Shown: piece after piece, positions 28,812 through 38,388 of the stretch
Position numbering within the stretch: position 1 is the stretch's first letter
How the letters are laid out: each line of letters starts with the position of its first letter
DNA from: Roseibium album
GTDB taxonomy: Bacteria; Pseudomonadota; Alphaproteobacteria; Rhizobiales; Stappiaceae
Direction: 5' to 3'
DNA: 64,000 bases
Assembly (NCBI RefSeq): GCF_001404515.1
Contig: NZ_CXWE01000002.1
Span: forward strand, 682,001 to 746,000
Made by a program: the position numbers and the translations under genes
The notes under the pieces: model-generated
Database searches by the model: none
Told to the model about the DNA's origin: nothing
What the model saw: only the letters and a program-made list of their open reading frames with translations

Positions 28812-30479
28812 ATGCATTGGGTTCGCTCACTGATTACGGGGATTTCCATTCCCTGCCTCATGCTCGGTCTTTTGTTTTTCATTGCCTCACTCACCCCCTC
28901 CCTCATCCCTCGCGGTCCATTTGTACAAGGTGTGCTCGGGGGAATAGTCATCGCTATCGGTTATTTGCTGGGCAAGATCATCGACCTGATATGGCGGGCG
29001 GCGGATCTGCCGCGTTTGCGCGGCAGATCGGCTCTTATTGGCAATATCCTGCTGGCCGCCACGGTGATCTTCCTTGCGGTTTGGACGACGACATCCAGTC
29101 TCAAATGGCAAAACGAGCTGCGGAGCAAGATGGGGCTTGAACCTGCGGAAGCCCAGCATCTGGCAACCATCCTGATTTGCGCCGCAGCGACGTTCGCGGT
29201 TGCGTATGTAATCGGCGCGGTGGTCGCAACCCTGTTCCGATGGATCCGGTCCCGCTTCTATCGTTTCATGCCCGCCCGGCGTGCAAATGTCCTCGGCGTG
29301 GTAACGGTTGTCCTGCTTCTGTTCGTCGTCTCACGCAACGGTATTCTGGATCAGGTTGTGACCGGGCTCGACGAGAGCTACGAGGCAGCACAAAAGCTTT
29401 TCGATTCCGCCCCACCACCACCTGCAGACCCGAACCGGACCGGCTCATCGGCTTCGTTTATCGACTGGCGAGCCATGGGACAGCCCGGCAGGGACTTTGT
29501 GACCTCGGGACCGGATGCCGAGGCAATTTCGGCTTTCACCGGTAAGCCGGCCCTCGACCCGATCCGGGTTTATGTCGGCCGCGCAGACGGTGATACGCCC
29601 AACGAACGCGCAGAACTTGCGCTGGCAGAACTCAAACGGCTCAACGCATTCGAGCGCGAGGTATTGATCGTCACAAGTCCGACCGGAACCGGTTGGATGG
29701 ATCCGGGATCGCACGATCCTCTCGAATACATGCATGGTGGCGATATCGCGACTGTGAGCGCACAGTATTCCTATTTGCAATCACCGCTTGCTTTGATCCT
29801 TGAAACCCGCGCTGGACTTGATCAGGCGACCGCCCTTTTGAAGATCGTGCACAAATACTGGAAAACGCTGCCTGAGGACGACCGCCCCAGGCTCTATGCA
29901 CATGGCCTGAGCCTTGGCGCGTGGTCCTCAATGTATGCGACCAACCTGTTCCGGCTCGTTGACGATCCGATAAACGGTGCCTTCTGGGCGGGTCCACCAT
30001 TTCCGTCCGACCTTTGGCATTACGTGCAAAATGCGCGGCAACCCAGCAGCCCCTGGATGTTGCCGACGATCGGCGAAGGATCCCTTGTCCGCTACGCGTC
30101 GCACTATGCGGATGCGTCTAAAGCCGAAGCCGGATGGGGCCGGATGCGCATTGTGTTCCTGCAATATTCAAGTGACCCCATTGTATTTTACGATCCGTTG
30201 TCGCTGTGGCGCGCACCTCCTTGGATGAATGACCCGCCAGCCGAAGATGTATCAGACCATCTGACCTTCATCCCGATTGTCACCCAGTTTCAACTCGCCC
30301 TGGACATGGCACTGGCATTCGGCGCGCCGGCTGGCCACGGCCATGCATATTATGCACAGGACTACATCGTCCCGTGGGTGCAGGTGACTGATCCTGAGGG
30401 CTGGACCGCCGAGGACACCGAACGACTGAAGGCTCATTGTGATCTGGGATTCCAGAAGGGATGTTCCAACGGGAGATGA
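28812..30479 (+). CDS. Membrane-anchored alpha/beta-hydrolase (Abhydrolase_9 family)
   Basis: 555-residue protein with an N-terminal membrane domain (about residues 5-185, four or five helices) and a C-terminal cytosolic or periplasmic alpha/beta-hydrolase domain from about residue 250. The nucleophile elbow GLSLG lies in LYAHGLSLGAWSS near residue 375, and a late GHGHAYYAQDY supplies a candidate His. The combination matches the Pfam Abhydrolase_9_N/Abhydrolase_9 proteins of unknown substrate. GGGAAGTGAG before the ATG at 28812 decides the start. Confidence 0.85.
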   Translation: MHWVRSLITGISIPCLMLGLLFFIASLTPSLIPRGPFVQGVLGGIVIAIGYLLGKIIDLIWRAADLPRLRGRSALIGNILLAATVIFLAVWTTTSSLKWQNELRSKMGLEPAEAQHLATILICAAATFAVAYVIGAVVATLFRWIRSRFYRFMPARRANVLGVVTVVLLLFVVSRNGILDQVVTGLDESYEAAQKLFDSAPPPPADPNRTGSSASFIDWRAMGQPGRDFVTSGPDAEAISAFTGKPALDPIRVYVGRADGDTPNERAELALAELKRLNAFEREVLIVTSPTGTGWMDPGSHDPLEYMHGGDIATVSAQYSYLQSPLALILETRAGLDQATALLKIVHKYWKTLPEDDRPRLYAHGLSLGAWSSMYATNLFRLVDDPINGAFWAGPPFPSDLWHYVQNARQPSSPWMLPTIGEGSLVRYASHYADASKAEAGWGRMRIVFLQYSSDPIVFYDPLSLWRAPPWMNDPPAEDVSDHLTFIPIVTQFQLALDMALAFGAPAGHGHAYYAQDYIVPWVQVTDPEGWTAEDTERLKAHCDLGFQKGCSNGR

Positions 30480-30588
30480 TGCTGGAACCGAAGGTCCCGC
30501 TTCAGACGGTTTTGCCGCGCCAACCCCGCGTCCCTGGCGGTGCTCGCAAGCGCCCTGCACTTCAGGCTTTCCAGACATAATTACCCCT

Positions 30589-30609
30589 TGACCGCGATAA
30601 GAGGTTTCC
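30589..30609 (+). promoter_or_regulatory. Shared 21-bp upstream element, copy 2
   Basis: Second copy of the element at 28726-28746 (one mismatch), 82 bases before the MotA-like ATG. It begins with TTGACC, so part of it may act as a -35 box, but no matching -10 was found at 17 bases. Confidence 0.5.
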
Positions 30610-30670
30610 AAGGTGTTAAAAATCACGCTATCAATTACTTACCTCTGCAACAGGTGATTGATTGCGAAAT

Positions 30671-31660
30671 ATGGCCCGTGAATTTGACCCCTATAGTCTG
30701 TCCAGCCCGAAGGCATATCTGACCTTCATGATCATCTTTCTGGTGATCGTCGCCTTCATCGCATTCATCCTGTTTCCGCAAATTTCAACCGCCTTCGTAA
30801 GCAACCCCGGCCTCAATGGCCTGATCGTTCTGGTTGGCGTTTTCGGCGTCCTTCTCCTGTTTGGCAGGGTTATCCGGCTGTTTCCGGAAATTTCCTGGGT
30901 CAACAGTTTCCGGATGGGCGATCCTGCGCTGGATACCCGCTCGCCCGTTCTGCTGGCCCCGATGGCTGCACTCCTTGGCAACAAGGCTGGCGACATGGCC
31001 CTGACGCCGACAACGGCAAGGTCGATCCTCGATTCCATCGGCATGCGCCTCGAGGAATCCCGCGAAATGTCGCGCTACCTGACAGGCCTGCTTGTTTTCC
31101 TAGGACTTCTCGGCACCTTCTGGGGCTTGCTCCAGACCGTGAGCTCGGTCGGCGCGACGATCCAGTCGCTCGACGTCGGCTCCGGTGACGCCAATGTCAT
31201 CTTTGAGGACCTGAAGGCCGGCCTGGAAGCACCGCTCTCCGGAATGGGCACGGCGTTTTCGTCCTCGCTCTTCGGCCTCACCGGGTCTCTCGTTCTTGGC
31301 TTTCTGGATCTTCAGGCCGGTCAGGCCCAGAACCGGTTTTACAACGAATTGGAAGACTGGCTTTCCACGGTCACTGACATCGATCCGGAAGACGGCGTCT
31401 TCAACGCACCGGACGCACCGGGTGTCGAGCAGATCCAGTCCTCGATCCAGTCACTGCAGAAAAGCATCGAGGACGGCGGCAGCAAGAACGCCGCCCAGGC
31501 CATGGCCAATCTTGCCGAAGGAATCCAGGGACTGGTCAAGCATGTGCGCTCCGAACAGCAGATGATGCGGGACTGGGCAGAAGCCCAGGGGGAACAGCAG
31601 AAACGGATCGAGGGATTGCTGACCTCCATTTCCGCCGCATTTGATCGCGCGAAGGAGTAA
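30671..31660 (+). CDS. MotA/TolQ/ExbB-like membrane protein
   Basis: 329-residue proton-channel-type protein. It has membrane helices at about residues 20-40, 50-70, 140-165 and 195-215. The conserved core reads GLLVFLGLLGTFWGLLQTVSSVG and GMGTAFSSSLFGLTGSLVLGF, as in MotA/TolQ relatives. A C-terminal coiled coil runs from 245 to 325. The ATG at 30671 is preferred over a TTG 9 bases earlier. It is followed after 6 bases by an OmpA/MotB-like gene, so the two form a stator-like pair separate from flagella and from TolQR. Confidence 0.83.
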   Translation: MAREFDPYSLSSPKAYLTFMIIFLVIVAFIAFILFPQISTAFVSNPGLNGLIVLVGVFGVLLLFGRVIRLFPEISWVNSFRMGDPALDTRSPVLLAPMAALLGNKAGDMALTPTTARSILDSIGMRLEESREMSRYLTGLLVFLGLLGTFWGLLQTVSSVGATIQSLDVGSGDANVIFEDLKAGLEAPLSGMGTAFSSSLFGLTGSLVLGFLDLQAGQAQNRFYNELEDWLSTVTDIDPEDGVFNAPDAPGVEQIQSSIQSLQKSIEDGGSKNAAQAMANLAEGIQGLVKHVRSEQQMMRDWAEAQGEQQKRIEGLLTSISAAFDRAKE

Positions 31661-31666
31661 CGACCC

Positions 31667-32701
31667 ATGGCCGGAGGACTGCGCGCCCGCCGCCGCGCCC
31701 AGACAACGGACTACTGGCCGGGCTTCGTCGATGCGATGGCGACCCTCCTTCTCGTCATTATTTTCCTGCTGTCGATTTTCATGATCGCGCAATTCTTCCT
31801 GTCGCAGCAGCTGTCGGGTCGCGACACGGTCCTGAACCGGCTGAATACACAGATCAGCGAACTGACAGAGTTGCTGGCGCTGGAACGCGCATCGTCCGGT
31901 GAACTTGAAGATACGATCCTCGGCCTGCAGGCGAGCCTGTCCGACGCCGAAGCGGAACAGTCCCGACTGTTAGGCCTCCTCGACAGCAGTTCCGGCGCAG
32001 CCGATGCAGCCGGTGGGCGCGCCGCCCGGCTGGAAAACCTCCTTGATGACGAACGTCAGGTCAGCCAGGAAGCCCTTGCCCAGGTCGAGTTGCTCAATCA
32101 GCAGATTGCAGCTCTTCGCCGCCAGATCGCAGCCGCCAATGCCGCGCTCGAAGCCTCCGAAGCCAAGGAAGAGGAAAGCCAGGCGAAGATCGCAAGTCTC
32201 GGCCGCCGTCTCAACGCTGCGCTCGTCCAGCGCGTGCAGGAACTGTCGCGTTACCGGTCCGACTTTTTTGGCCGCCTGCGTGAGATCCTGTCCCAGAGAT
32301 CCGATATTTCCGTCGTTGGCGACCGGTTCGTGTTCCAGTCCGAAGTCCTGTTCGATTCCGGCTCCGAAGACATCAATCCAGCCGGTGAGCAGGAACTCGA
32401 GAAGCTCGCCGAGGCGATTCAGGAGCTCAGTGCTCAGATCCCCGACGAAATCAACTGGGTTCTGCGCGTCGATGGCCATACAGACGCCCGCCCGCTCTCC
32501 GGCGCGGGACGCCTGCGCAACAACTGGGAACTCTCCGCGGCCCGCGCAATTTCAGTTGTTCGGTATCTCATTGAAAAAGGCGTCGAACCCAAGCGTCTGG
32601 TTGCCGCCGGTTTCGGAGAATTCCAGCCGCTGGAAGAAGGCGAGACCCCTGACGCGCTTGCAAAGAACCGCCGGATCGAGCTGAAGCTGACCGAACGATG
32701 A
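31667..32701 (+). CDS. OmpA/MotB-like peptidoglycan-binding partner of the MotA-like protein
   Basis: 344-residue protein with one N-terminal membrane helix (about residues 22-45, FVDAMATLLLVIIFLLSIFMIAQ; the Asp in FVDAM corresponds to the MotB channel Asp). A long coiled coil follows (50-185), then an OmpA-like domain (about 215-340) with VDGHTDARPL, LSAARAISVVRYL and the closing KNRRIELKLTER. It is tightly spaced after the MotA-like gene, and the architecture is that of a MotB stator. Conserved pairs like this exist in many alphaproteobacteria; their role is not settled. Confidence 0.84.
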   Translation: MAGGLRARRRAQTTDYWPGFVDAMATLLLVIIFLLSIFMIAQFFLSQQLSGRDTVLNRLNTQISELTELLALERASSGELEDTILGLQASLSDAEAEQSRLLGLLDSSSGAADAAGGRAARLENLLDDERQVSQEALAQVELLNQQIAALRRQIAAANAALEASEAKEEESQAKIASLGRRLNAALVQRVQELSRYRSDFFGRLREILSQRSDISVVGDRFVFQSEVLFDSGSEDINPAGEQELEKLAEAIQELSAQIPDEINWVLRVDGHTDARPLSGAGRLRNNWELSAARAISVVRYLIEKGVEPKRLVAAGFGEFQPLEEGETPDALAKNRRIELKLTER

Positions 32702-32777
32702 CGAGCAGCTGCCCAGCCGGAAGAAACCGGTTCCGGAATTCTGCAGCCTGCGTTGTTTTGCCCGCCCGTTTCCGCCG

Positions 32778-34205
32778 TCAGTCTTCCGTGCAATAGCAAT
32801 CCGCATATGCCTGTTTCGTCACTGCGGTCTGTGCACACGAAAAAGCGCGAAAATTCGAAATGTCGATCGGGTTGGTCGTTCCGGCCGATACGGCATAATA
32901 TCGGGTAAACAGAGATTTCGCCGCATCGTCGGATTTGATCTTCTGAGCTGTCTTCATAAGGCTTCCCGCCGTCATGTCAGGCACGGCGAAGGCGGCAGCA
33001 AAAGAATATTCCAGTGCCCAATTTGCGGCTTTGCCAGCCTGTGTCGCCGCAAGATTGGTCAGATACCAGGTCGCAGCATCGAGAATTGTCCCGTCCTTGC
33101 GATCGTACAGATACGCCGTGAAGGCGGGATTGTTCCCAAAAACCGGGCTGACGGATGGGGAAATGTGAGCAGCAATCGCCGGCTGATTATCCTTGTCCCT
33201 GAGGATGACAAAGCTGTCCATGTGGGTGTGACCGGAGAAGGTGAATTTCACCACGTCCGGATATTTCTGCATCAGCGCAATGAAGCCGTTCGAATATTCC
33301 TCTTTCCAGTAGGGCGTAATCCGGTCCGGGCACTTTCCGCCCTGATCCGAAGTTGAGTAAGCGTTTATTCCGGGAGGAACATGCATGATGATTTGTGCGT
33401 TCCGTCCGCTCGCGTGCGCCTGCATAAGTTCACGCTCGAGCCAAGACATCATTGTCCTGCCAGGATTGCCTCCCTTCGGTTCACAGCGGTCGTCATACTT
33501 GATGGACCAGAATATGTCGTTCAAAACAATGATGTCGTGTGACGGCACGGTCGGATGGGCCACCTTGTAGTAGCCACCTGCGTCAAAATTCTCGAACGCG
33601 CCCGGCTGCCCGCTCAGTCCTTGCCATTGACGCTTCAAACCGGCGGTAAAGTCGCTCCCGGGTGCGATCATGTAATCTCCGCAAACCGCATCCGTGTTTC
33701 CGAGGGCACCAAAAATTGGCACGTGCGGAAAATGACTTTCAAGTGCCTTGGAAACAAATCGGGCGGTTTTGATCGAAAAACTGTCCAGGCCTTTTGCACC
33801 CGGACCGGCATGGCGGCGGTAGTTCCGGCCGAACCCGTGGCTCAGGTAGTCACCGGTGTAAAGCACATAGTCAAAAGCTATCCCGGTTTTCGCAGCCGCA
33901 CGAAGCGCCGAATGGGTCAGGGGATACCCCGCGTCCGAGCCATAGCCCTGAAACTTCTGTCCCGATCCTTGCGCAAAGATATGCGGCCAGTCTGTTGCCG
34001 GACTCCGATCAAGTTCCGGGACAAGGGAGGGCGTTGTGAACGGATCGAAGTGAATGTCGGTCACAATCAGGAAGACACCCTGATTTTCCCCGATTTCAAA
34101 TGGCGGATTGGCAACAGTTTCAGCGGAAAGAGTGCCAGCCGATCCAATGGCAATGAGGGCAGCGACAATTTTGCTGTGCAACCGCGGAATCCTGCAACAT
34201 GCCAT
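32778..34205 (-). CDS. Exported acid-sphingomyelinase-like metallophosphodiesterase
   Basis: 475-residue protein with a signal peptide (about residues 1-28, ending TLSA-E). Calcineurin-type metal-site motifs follow: DIHFDPF near residue 49, YTGDYLSH near 115, GNTDAVCGDY near 165 (GNTD in place of the usual GNHD), HVPPGIN near 275 and FSGHTHMDSF near 320. Overall layout is close to acid-sphingomyelinase-like phosphodiesterases, which cleave phosphodiesters such as sphingomyelin or nucleotides. The C-terminus has four Cys (CAQ, CYC) that may form disulfides. It is convergent with the OmpA-like gene. Confidence 0.85.
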   Translation of the reverse strand: MACCRIPRLHSKIVAALIAIGSAGTLSAETVANPPFEIGENQGVFLIVTDIHFDPFTTPSLVPELDRSPATDWPHIFAQGSGQKFQGYGSDAGYPLTHSALRAAAKTGIAFDYVLYTGDYLSHGFGRNYRRHAGPGAKGLDSFSIKTARFVSKALESHFPHVPIFGALGNTDAVCGDYMIAPGSDFTAGLKRQWQGLSGQPGAFENFDAGGYYKVAHPTVPSHDIIVLNDIFWSIKYDDRCEPKGGNPGRTMMSWLERELMQAHASGRNAQIIMHVPPGINAYSTSDQGGKCPDRITPYWKEEYSNGFIALMQKYPDVVKFTFSGHTHMDSFVILRDKDNQPAIAAHISPSVSPVFGNNPAFTAYLYDRKDGTILDAATWYLTNLAATQAGKAANWALEYSFAAAFAVPDMTAGSLMKTAQKIKSDDAAKSLFTRYYAVSAGTTNPIDISNFRAFSCAQTAVTKQAYADCYCTED

Positions 34206-34424
34206 TCTTCAACTCCTTTGGATGCGCTTGCATTGACCTGCATACCCAGACATTGGACAGCAACGGACTACGACATCACGACCGGCTGCCCACATTTCAG
34301 TGCGTTTTTGAATACCTATAAGCATGGCCAATTCATACGATGTTTTCTATTGTAAATCGTCGTCGCATTTGCATTAATTTACATTAGTAAAATTGATTAT
34401 TTCATTTTGAGGAGAGCACTGAAC

Positions 34425-35375
34425 GTGTCTGTATTCGACAAGACACTGGAGCAGTTTCTTGTACTAATCTGCTTGAGTGGCCTGGCAATTATTCTGCGGG
34501 GCCGCGGATCAATACTAAAGCAAGAACAAGACGTATTTGCTCGGCTTGTTACCGAGTTTGCACTCCCTTCGCTGATATTTTGCACAATCAGCCTCGAACC
34601 GTTCACAGTCAGCCGACTCCTCCCCGCCTTGTCGATGTTTGTTTCGATTGCCGTCGTGATGCTGGTGGCATGGTTGATCGGACGCGCCATGAGACTTAGT
34701 CGGCCTGTGCTCGGGTCACTGATCCTCGTCGCAGGTGTTGGCAGTTCCTCGACGCTTGGCTACTCGATCATTCGCAACGTCTTCAACAACAACCACGAAG
34801 TGATGAACCAGGTTGTGACAATGGGCGAATTCGGCGTCGTGCTGCCGCTTTTTACTTTCGGCATCATGATCGCCATTTATTTCGGCCGCAAGGAAGATGA
34901 TGAGGTCAGTTTCGGTGCATCTTTTGTCAGGTTTTTCCGCTCACCGATCTTCCTTGCCACGGTCCTGGGGATCGTATTCTCACATATGGGCTTCGATCAG
35001 AATGCCTGGTTGATGAAGTTCCTATATTCCCTGCTCAAGGTCATCGCCTCGTCTCTGGATGTCCTGGTGGCCTTTGCTGTTGGTCTGATGCTTCGGCCAA
35101 TTGATTTCAAGAAACTTGTCCCCCTCATTGCCGTTGTCGTCGGCCTGAAACTCGTGCTTGAACCGACCCTGGCACTGACTATCGCGGACGCGCTCAGTCT
35201 GCCGAAGATCAATCGCGAATTGCTGGTCATCGAAGCGGCTATGCCATCGGGAACGATTGCTGCAGTCCTGGCGGTCCGCTATGGATGCGACGGCGCTGTG
35301 GCATCAACGCTCGTGGTCGCGACATATCTTCTAAGTCTCATTGCCCTGCCGCTGGTATTGACCTTCGTCATGTAG
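34425..35375 (+). CDS. AEC-family permease
   Basis: Membrane permease of the auxin efflux carrier family, 316 residues with about ten helices in two halves around a charged loop (FGRKEDDE). Family motifs are seen at the ends: FARLVTEFALPSLIFCTIS near residue 38 and ELLVIEAAMPSGTIAAVLAVRYGCD near 275. Substrates of bacterial AEC proteins are mostly small carboxylates. I chose the GTG at 34425 because GAGGAG lies 10 bases before it; a TTG at 34407 precedes that ribosome-binding site. Upstream DNA is AT-rich, with TTTAC-ATTA-GTAAA at 34378-34391. Confidence 0.83.
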   Translation: MSVFDKTLEQFLVLICLSGLAIILRGRGSILKQEQDVFARLVTEFALPSLIFCTISLEPFTVSRLLPALSMFVSIAVVMLVAWLIGRAMRLSRPVLGSLILVAGVGSSSTLGYSIIRNVFNNNHEVMNQVVTMGEFGVVLPLFTFGIMIAIYFGRKEDDEVSFGASFVRFFRSPIFLATVLGIVFSHMGFDQNAWLMKFLYSLLKVIASSLDVLVAFAVGLMLRPIDFKKLVPLIAVVVGLKLVLEPTLALTIADALSLPKINRELLVIEAAMPSGTIAAVLAVRYGCDGAVASTLVVATYLLSLIALPLVLTFVM

Positions 35376-35456
35376 GATTTGCATGCAAAACAGGATTCAA
35401 GCGCTGGAAAATACTAAGATACGCAACGTAACGCGCATAAAGAAGTGAGGTCTGGA

Positions 35457-37109
35457 ATGTCCGAATACTACGATCTTGGCACGTTTTCCTGGCAGGTTTC
35501 CGTCAGCAACCCCGAAGCGCAGGTCTGGTTCGATCGTGGCCTCATATGGTGTTTCGGATACAATCATGAAGCAGCAATCGCCTGCTTTGAAAAGGCACTT
35601 GAGCTAGATCCTGATTGCGCCATGGCGCATTGGGGCATCGCCTATGCGGTCGGACCCAATTACAACATGCCCTGGGTCCTGTTCGATCCGGAAGCCAAGG
35701 GCCAGGCGCTCGCGCGTGCATATGACGAGAGCCGGGCAGCCTGCGCCGGCAACCTGTCCCCAGTCGAAAGGGAATTGGCCGAAGCGTTGACGGCACGCTA
35801 CCCCCAGCGCGAACCGATCGAGGACCAGAGAGGCTGGGACAGGGATTTTGCGGACGCAATGCGTAGGGTTCATGCCGCGCATCCTGACGACCTGAATGTC
35901 AGGTCGTTCTTTGTCGAAGCCATCATGAACCTGACCCCCTGGAAAATGTGGGATCTGGCCTCGGGGAGTATCGCGGAAGGCGCCGGTACAGCCGAGGCAA
36001 TGAATGTTCTGGAAAGTGCATTTGCCGAAATTCCGGCATCCTGGGAGCACCCGGGCCTGTTGCACTTTTATGTCCACTTGATGGAAATGTCACCGTTTCC
36101 GCAACGGGCGTTGCGTGCCGGTGATCAACTGCGGGAGCTGGTACCCGATGCAGGCCACTTGATCCACATGCCGACCCATATCGACGTGCTTTGCGGACAA
36201 TACAGCAATGTTCTGCACTGGAATCAGAAAGCGATCGAGGCCGACCGTAAATATCTTGAGCTGGAAGGGCCGATGAATTTCTACTCGGCCTACCGGATCC
36301 ACAATTATCACTTTGCCATTTTCGGCGCGATGTTCCTGGGTCAGTTAGAACCTGCCATGAGCGCTGCAGAGGAACTGATCAGAACCGTACCGGAAGAACT
36401 CTTGCGAACACCTTCTCCACCCATGGCGGACTATCTGGAAGGTTACCTGGCAATGAAACAGCACGTACTTGTGCGTTTCGGAAAGTGGCAGGAGATCATC
36501 GATCAGGAACTGCCCGCCGACGCCGACCTTTACAGCTGCACCACAGCAATGACCTGTTACGCCAAGGGCGTCGCGCACTCCGCATTGGGCCAGATTCCGG
36601 AAGCTGAAGCCGCGCGCGCCCTCTTTCTGGAGGCAAAGGCACGCGTCCCCGATACCCGCCTTGTTCACAACAATACCTTTCAGGATTTGCTGGCCATTGC
36701 CGAAGCAATGCTGGATGGAGAGCTCGAGTACCGACGGGGCAATCATGAGGAGGCGTTCGCCCATCTGCGCCGGTCAGTCGCGCTTGACGACGCGTTGCCT
36801 TATGACGAACCCTGGGGCTGGATGCAGCCTACCCGTCACGCATTGGGCGCTCTGTTGCTTGAACAGGGACAGGTTGAAGAGGCGGAAGCGGTCTACAGGG
36901 CTGACCTCGGCCTGGATGGCGAGCTCAGCCGTGCCTGCCAACATCCAGACAATCCCTGGAGCCTGCATGGCCTGTATGAGTGCCTGAAGCGCCGCGGGGA
37001 TACCGTGGAAGTAACCCTTGTCGCGCAGAGGCTGGAAATTGCAGCAGCCCGCGCGGATGTGCCGATCACCGCATCCTGTTTCTGCCGGAGAACACACTCC
37101 CCGCAATAA
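35457..37109 (+). CDS. TPR-repeat protein of unknown function
   Basis: 550-residue soluble protein with no export signal. TPR-like helical pairs are spread over the length: GYNHEAAIACFEKALELDPDCAMAHWG (residues 36-62), LAEALTARYPQREP, and later GQIPEAEAARALFLEAKARVP, NHEEAFAHLRRSVALDDALPYDEP and GQVEEAEAVYRADLGLDG. Conserved-looking His-rich segments sit between them (HPGLLHFYVHLMEMSPFP, HLIHMPTHID), which suggest a metal or ligand site. The ATG at 35457 has GAGGTCTGG upstream. It stands between the AEC permease and the AraC regulator. I do not know its role. Confidence 0.8.
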   Translation: MSEYYDLGTFSWQVSVSNPEAQVWFDRGLIWCFGYNHEAAIACFEKALELDPDCAMAHWGIAYAVGPNYNMPWVLFDPEAKGQALARAYDESRAACAGNLSPVERELAEALTARYPQREPIEDQRGWDRDFADAMRRVHAAHPDDLNVRSFFVEAIMNLTPWKMWDLASGSIAEGAGTAEAMNVLESAFAEIPASWEHPGLLHFYVHLMEMSPFPQRALRAGDQLRELVPDAGHLIHMPTHIDVLCGQYSNVLHWNQKAIEADRKYLELEGPMNFYSAYRIHNYHFAIFGAMFLGQLEPAMSAAEELIRTVPEELLRTPSPPMADYLEGYLAMKQHVLVRFGKWQEIIDQELPADADLYSCTTAMTCYAKGVAHSALGQIPEAEAARALFLEAKARVPDTRLVHNNTFQDLLAIAEAMLDGELEYRRGNHEEAFAHLRRSVALDDALPYDEPWGWMQPTRHALGALLLEQGQVEEAEAVYRADLGLDGELSRACQHPDNPWSLHGLYECLKRRGDTVEVTLVAQRLEIAAARADVPITASCFCRRTHSPQ

Positions 37110-37278
37110 CGCTGAAGCACTCTCGCAATACGGCTGGTAAGACAGCTGCAGGCGCTTGATGGGCAAAGACATGCCTTTCCGGCAGGAACAGCTGCGTACA
37201 ATCCGGGCAAGGTTCCGCCTTGTGACGCCTCGCTCCCGGTGCCTCCGGGCGTGAAGCACCGTGGTTCTGGCTGATCCT

Positions 37279-38223
37279 TTATCCGTGTGAGCGATAATCC
37301 CGGGGGGCCGTTCCGAAGCGCGTTTTGAACATTCGCGTCAGGCTCTGCTGGTTCTCGATACCCCATCTGAAGGCAATGTCGCTGATCGACTGGCGGGCAT
37401 AGCGGGCGTCCCTGAGATCGGCGGCGATCCGGCTCAGCCGCATGTCGCGGATCGTCGATGCTATCGACCTCTGGTCACTTTGATAGATTTCTGACAGGCG
37501 GCGCAGCGAAAGCCCCAATTCCGCAGCGAGTGAACGGCGGTCGAAGTCGGGCCGGTGCAGGTTGGAACGTATTGTGGCATCCGCGCGCAGCAGGAGTTGC
37601 TGTTCCGGCTTGGAGAGCTCGTATTTCGTTTCCTGAAGCGACGCGAGGCCGGTTACGAAAAGGTCGACAACCGTTTCCTGGAGGGATTGTTTCACGGCAT
37701 CCGGAGACTGGTCGATGGCACTGACAAGTCTGACAGCGCTGTCATTGATGATGCCGCCCAGCACGCTGCGCCCGGAAACACCGATGCCGGTGAGAAGATC
37801 CGCCTTGGGCAGACGGTTGAGCAGGTCTTCCCGCGGGATCTGCACGACCAGTTGCCGGAACCCATCCGGCAGTTCGAGCCTGTAGCGATCGACACTGCTG
37901 TAAAGCGCGAAGTCACCCGGCTGAAGGCTGGCTTCGCGGTCATGCTGGCTGACACTCCCTTCCCGCCGCATCTGCAGGCTGATCAGGAAACTCTCCTCGC
38001 CCGCACGCGCAATGTCCTTCCGTCTGCGTCGGACTGACTGCTGGCTGCCCGAGACAAAGGACGCCGACAGACGGGACAACCGGTTGAGGACGATCTCGCC
38101 GTCAAATTCATCCGGGTGGGAACACTCGCAATCGAGGTGGACATAGGCATCGCAGACGGCTTCCCGCCAGAAGGCAAAGCGTTCAACTTGCCGGACGCTG
38201 TTGGTGCTCAGCAATATCGCCAT
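37279..38223 (-). CDS. AraC-family transcriptional regulator
   Basis: 314-residue regulator with an AraC-binding-like sensor domain (residues 20-195, DAYVHLDCECSHPDEFDGEIVL...FLISLQMRREGSVSQHDREA). Two C-terminal helix-turn-helix motifs follow over about 215-310: RRSLAAELGLSLRRLSEIYQ and SISDIAFRWGIENQQSLTRMFKTRFGTAPRDYR. The layout resembles NitR/FeaR-type activators. It is divergent from the nitrilase gene with a 165-base spacer holding direct repeats, so it probably controls that gene. Confidence 0.88.
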   Translation of the reverse strand: MAILLSTNSVRQVERFAFWREAVCDAYVHLDCECSHPDEFDGEIVLNRLSRLSASFVSGSQQSVRRRRKDIARAGEESFLISLQMRREGSVSQHDREASLQPGDFALYSSVDRYRLELPDGFRQLVVQIPREDLLNRLPKADLLTGIGVSGRSVLGGIINDSAVRLVSAIDQSPDAVKQSLQETVVDLFVTGLASLQETKYELSKPEQQLLLRADATIRSNLHRPDFDRRSLAAELGLSLRRLSEIYQSDQRSIASTIRDMRLSRIAADLRDARYARQSISDIAFRWGIENQQSLTRMFKTRFGTAPRDYRSHG

Positions 38224-38270
38224 CTGTGACGACCTCCTTGGACGATACGACTAGCACAGACCGCCCGATT

Positions 38271-38336
38271 TGCGAAGTTCTCCGGCCAATCCGCCCAAAA
38301 AGCCGCCTTTTTCCGCACCGAATGCGAAGAGCTCCG
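38271..38336. promoter_or_regulatory. Direct repeats between AraC regulator and nitrilase
   Basis: TGCGAAG-NN-CTCCG occurs at 38271-38284 and again at 38323-38336. The 52-base period is close to five helical turns, so two protein molecules would sit on the same face of DNA. Direct repeats are the usual operator form for AraC-type proteins. The second copy ends 52 bases before the nitrilase ATG. Confidence 0.55.
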
Positions 38337-38388
38337 AAAGCAACCATGCCACGCTTGCGGACGATCACACTGCTCTGGAGGAAGCATC

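Noticed and set aside
30671-32701. Zorya-type phage defence system
   Set aside because: The MotA/MotB-like pair resembles ZorA/ZorB, but no ZorC, ZorD or ZorE-like gene follows; the next genes are unrelated.
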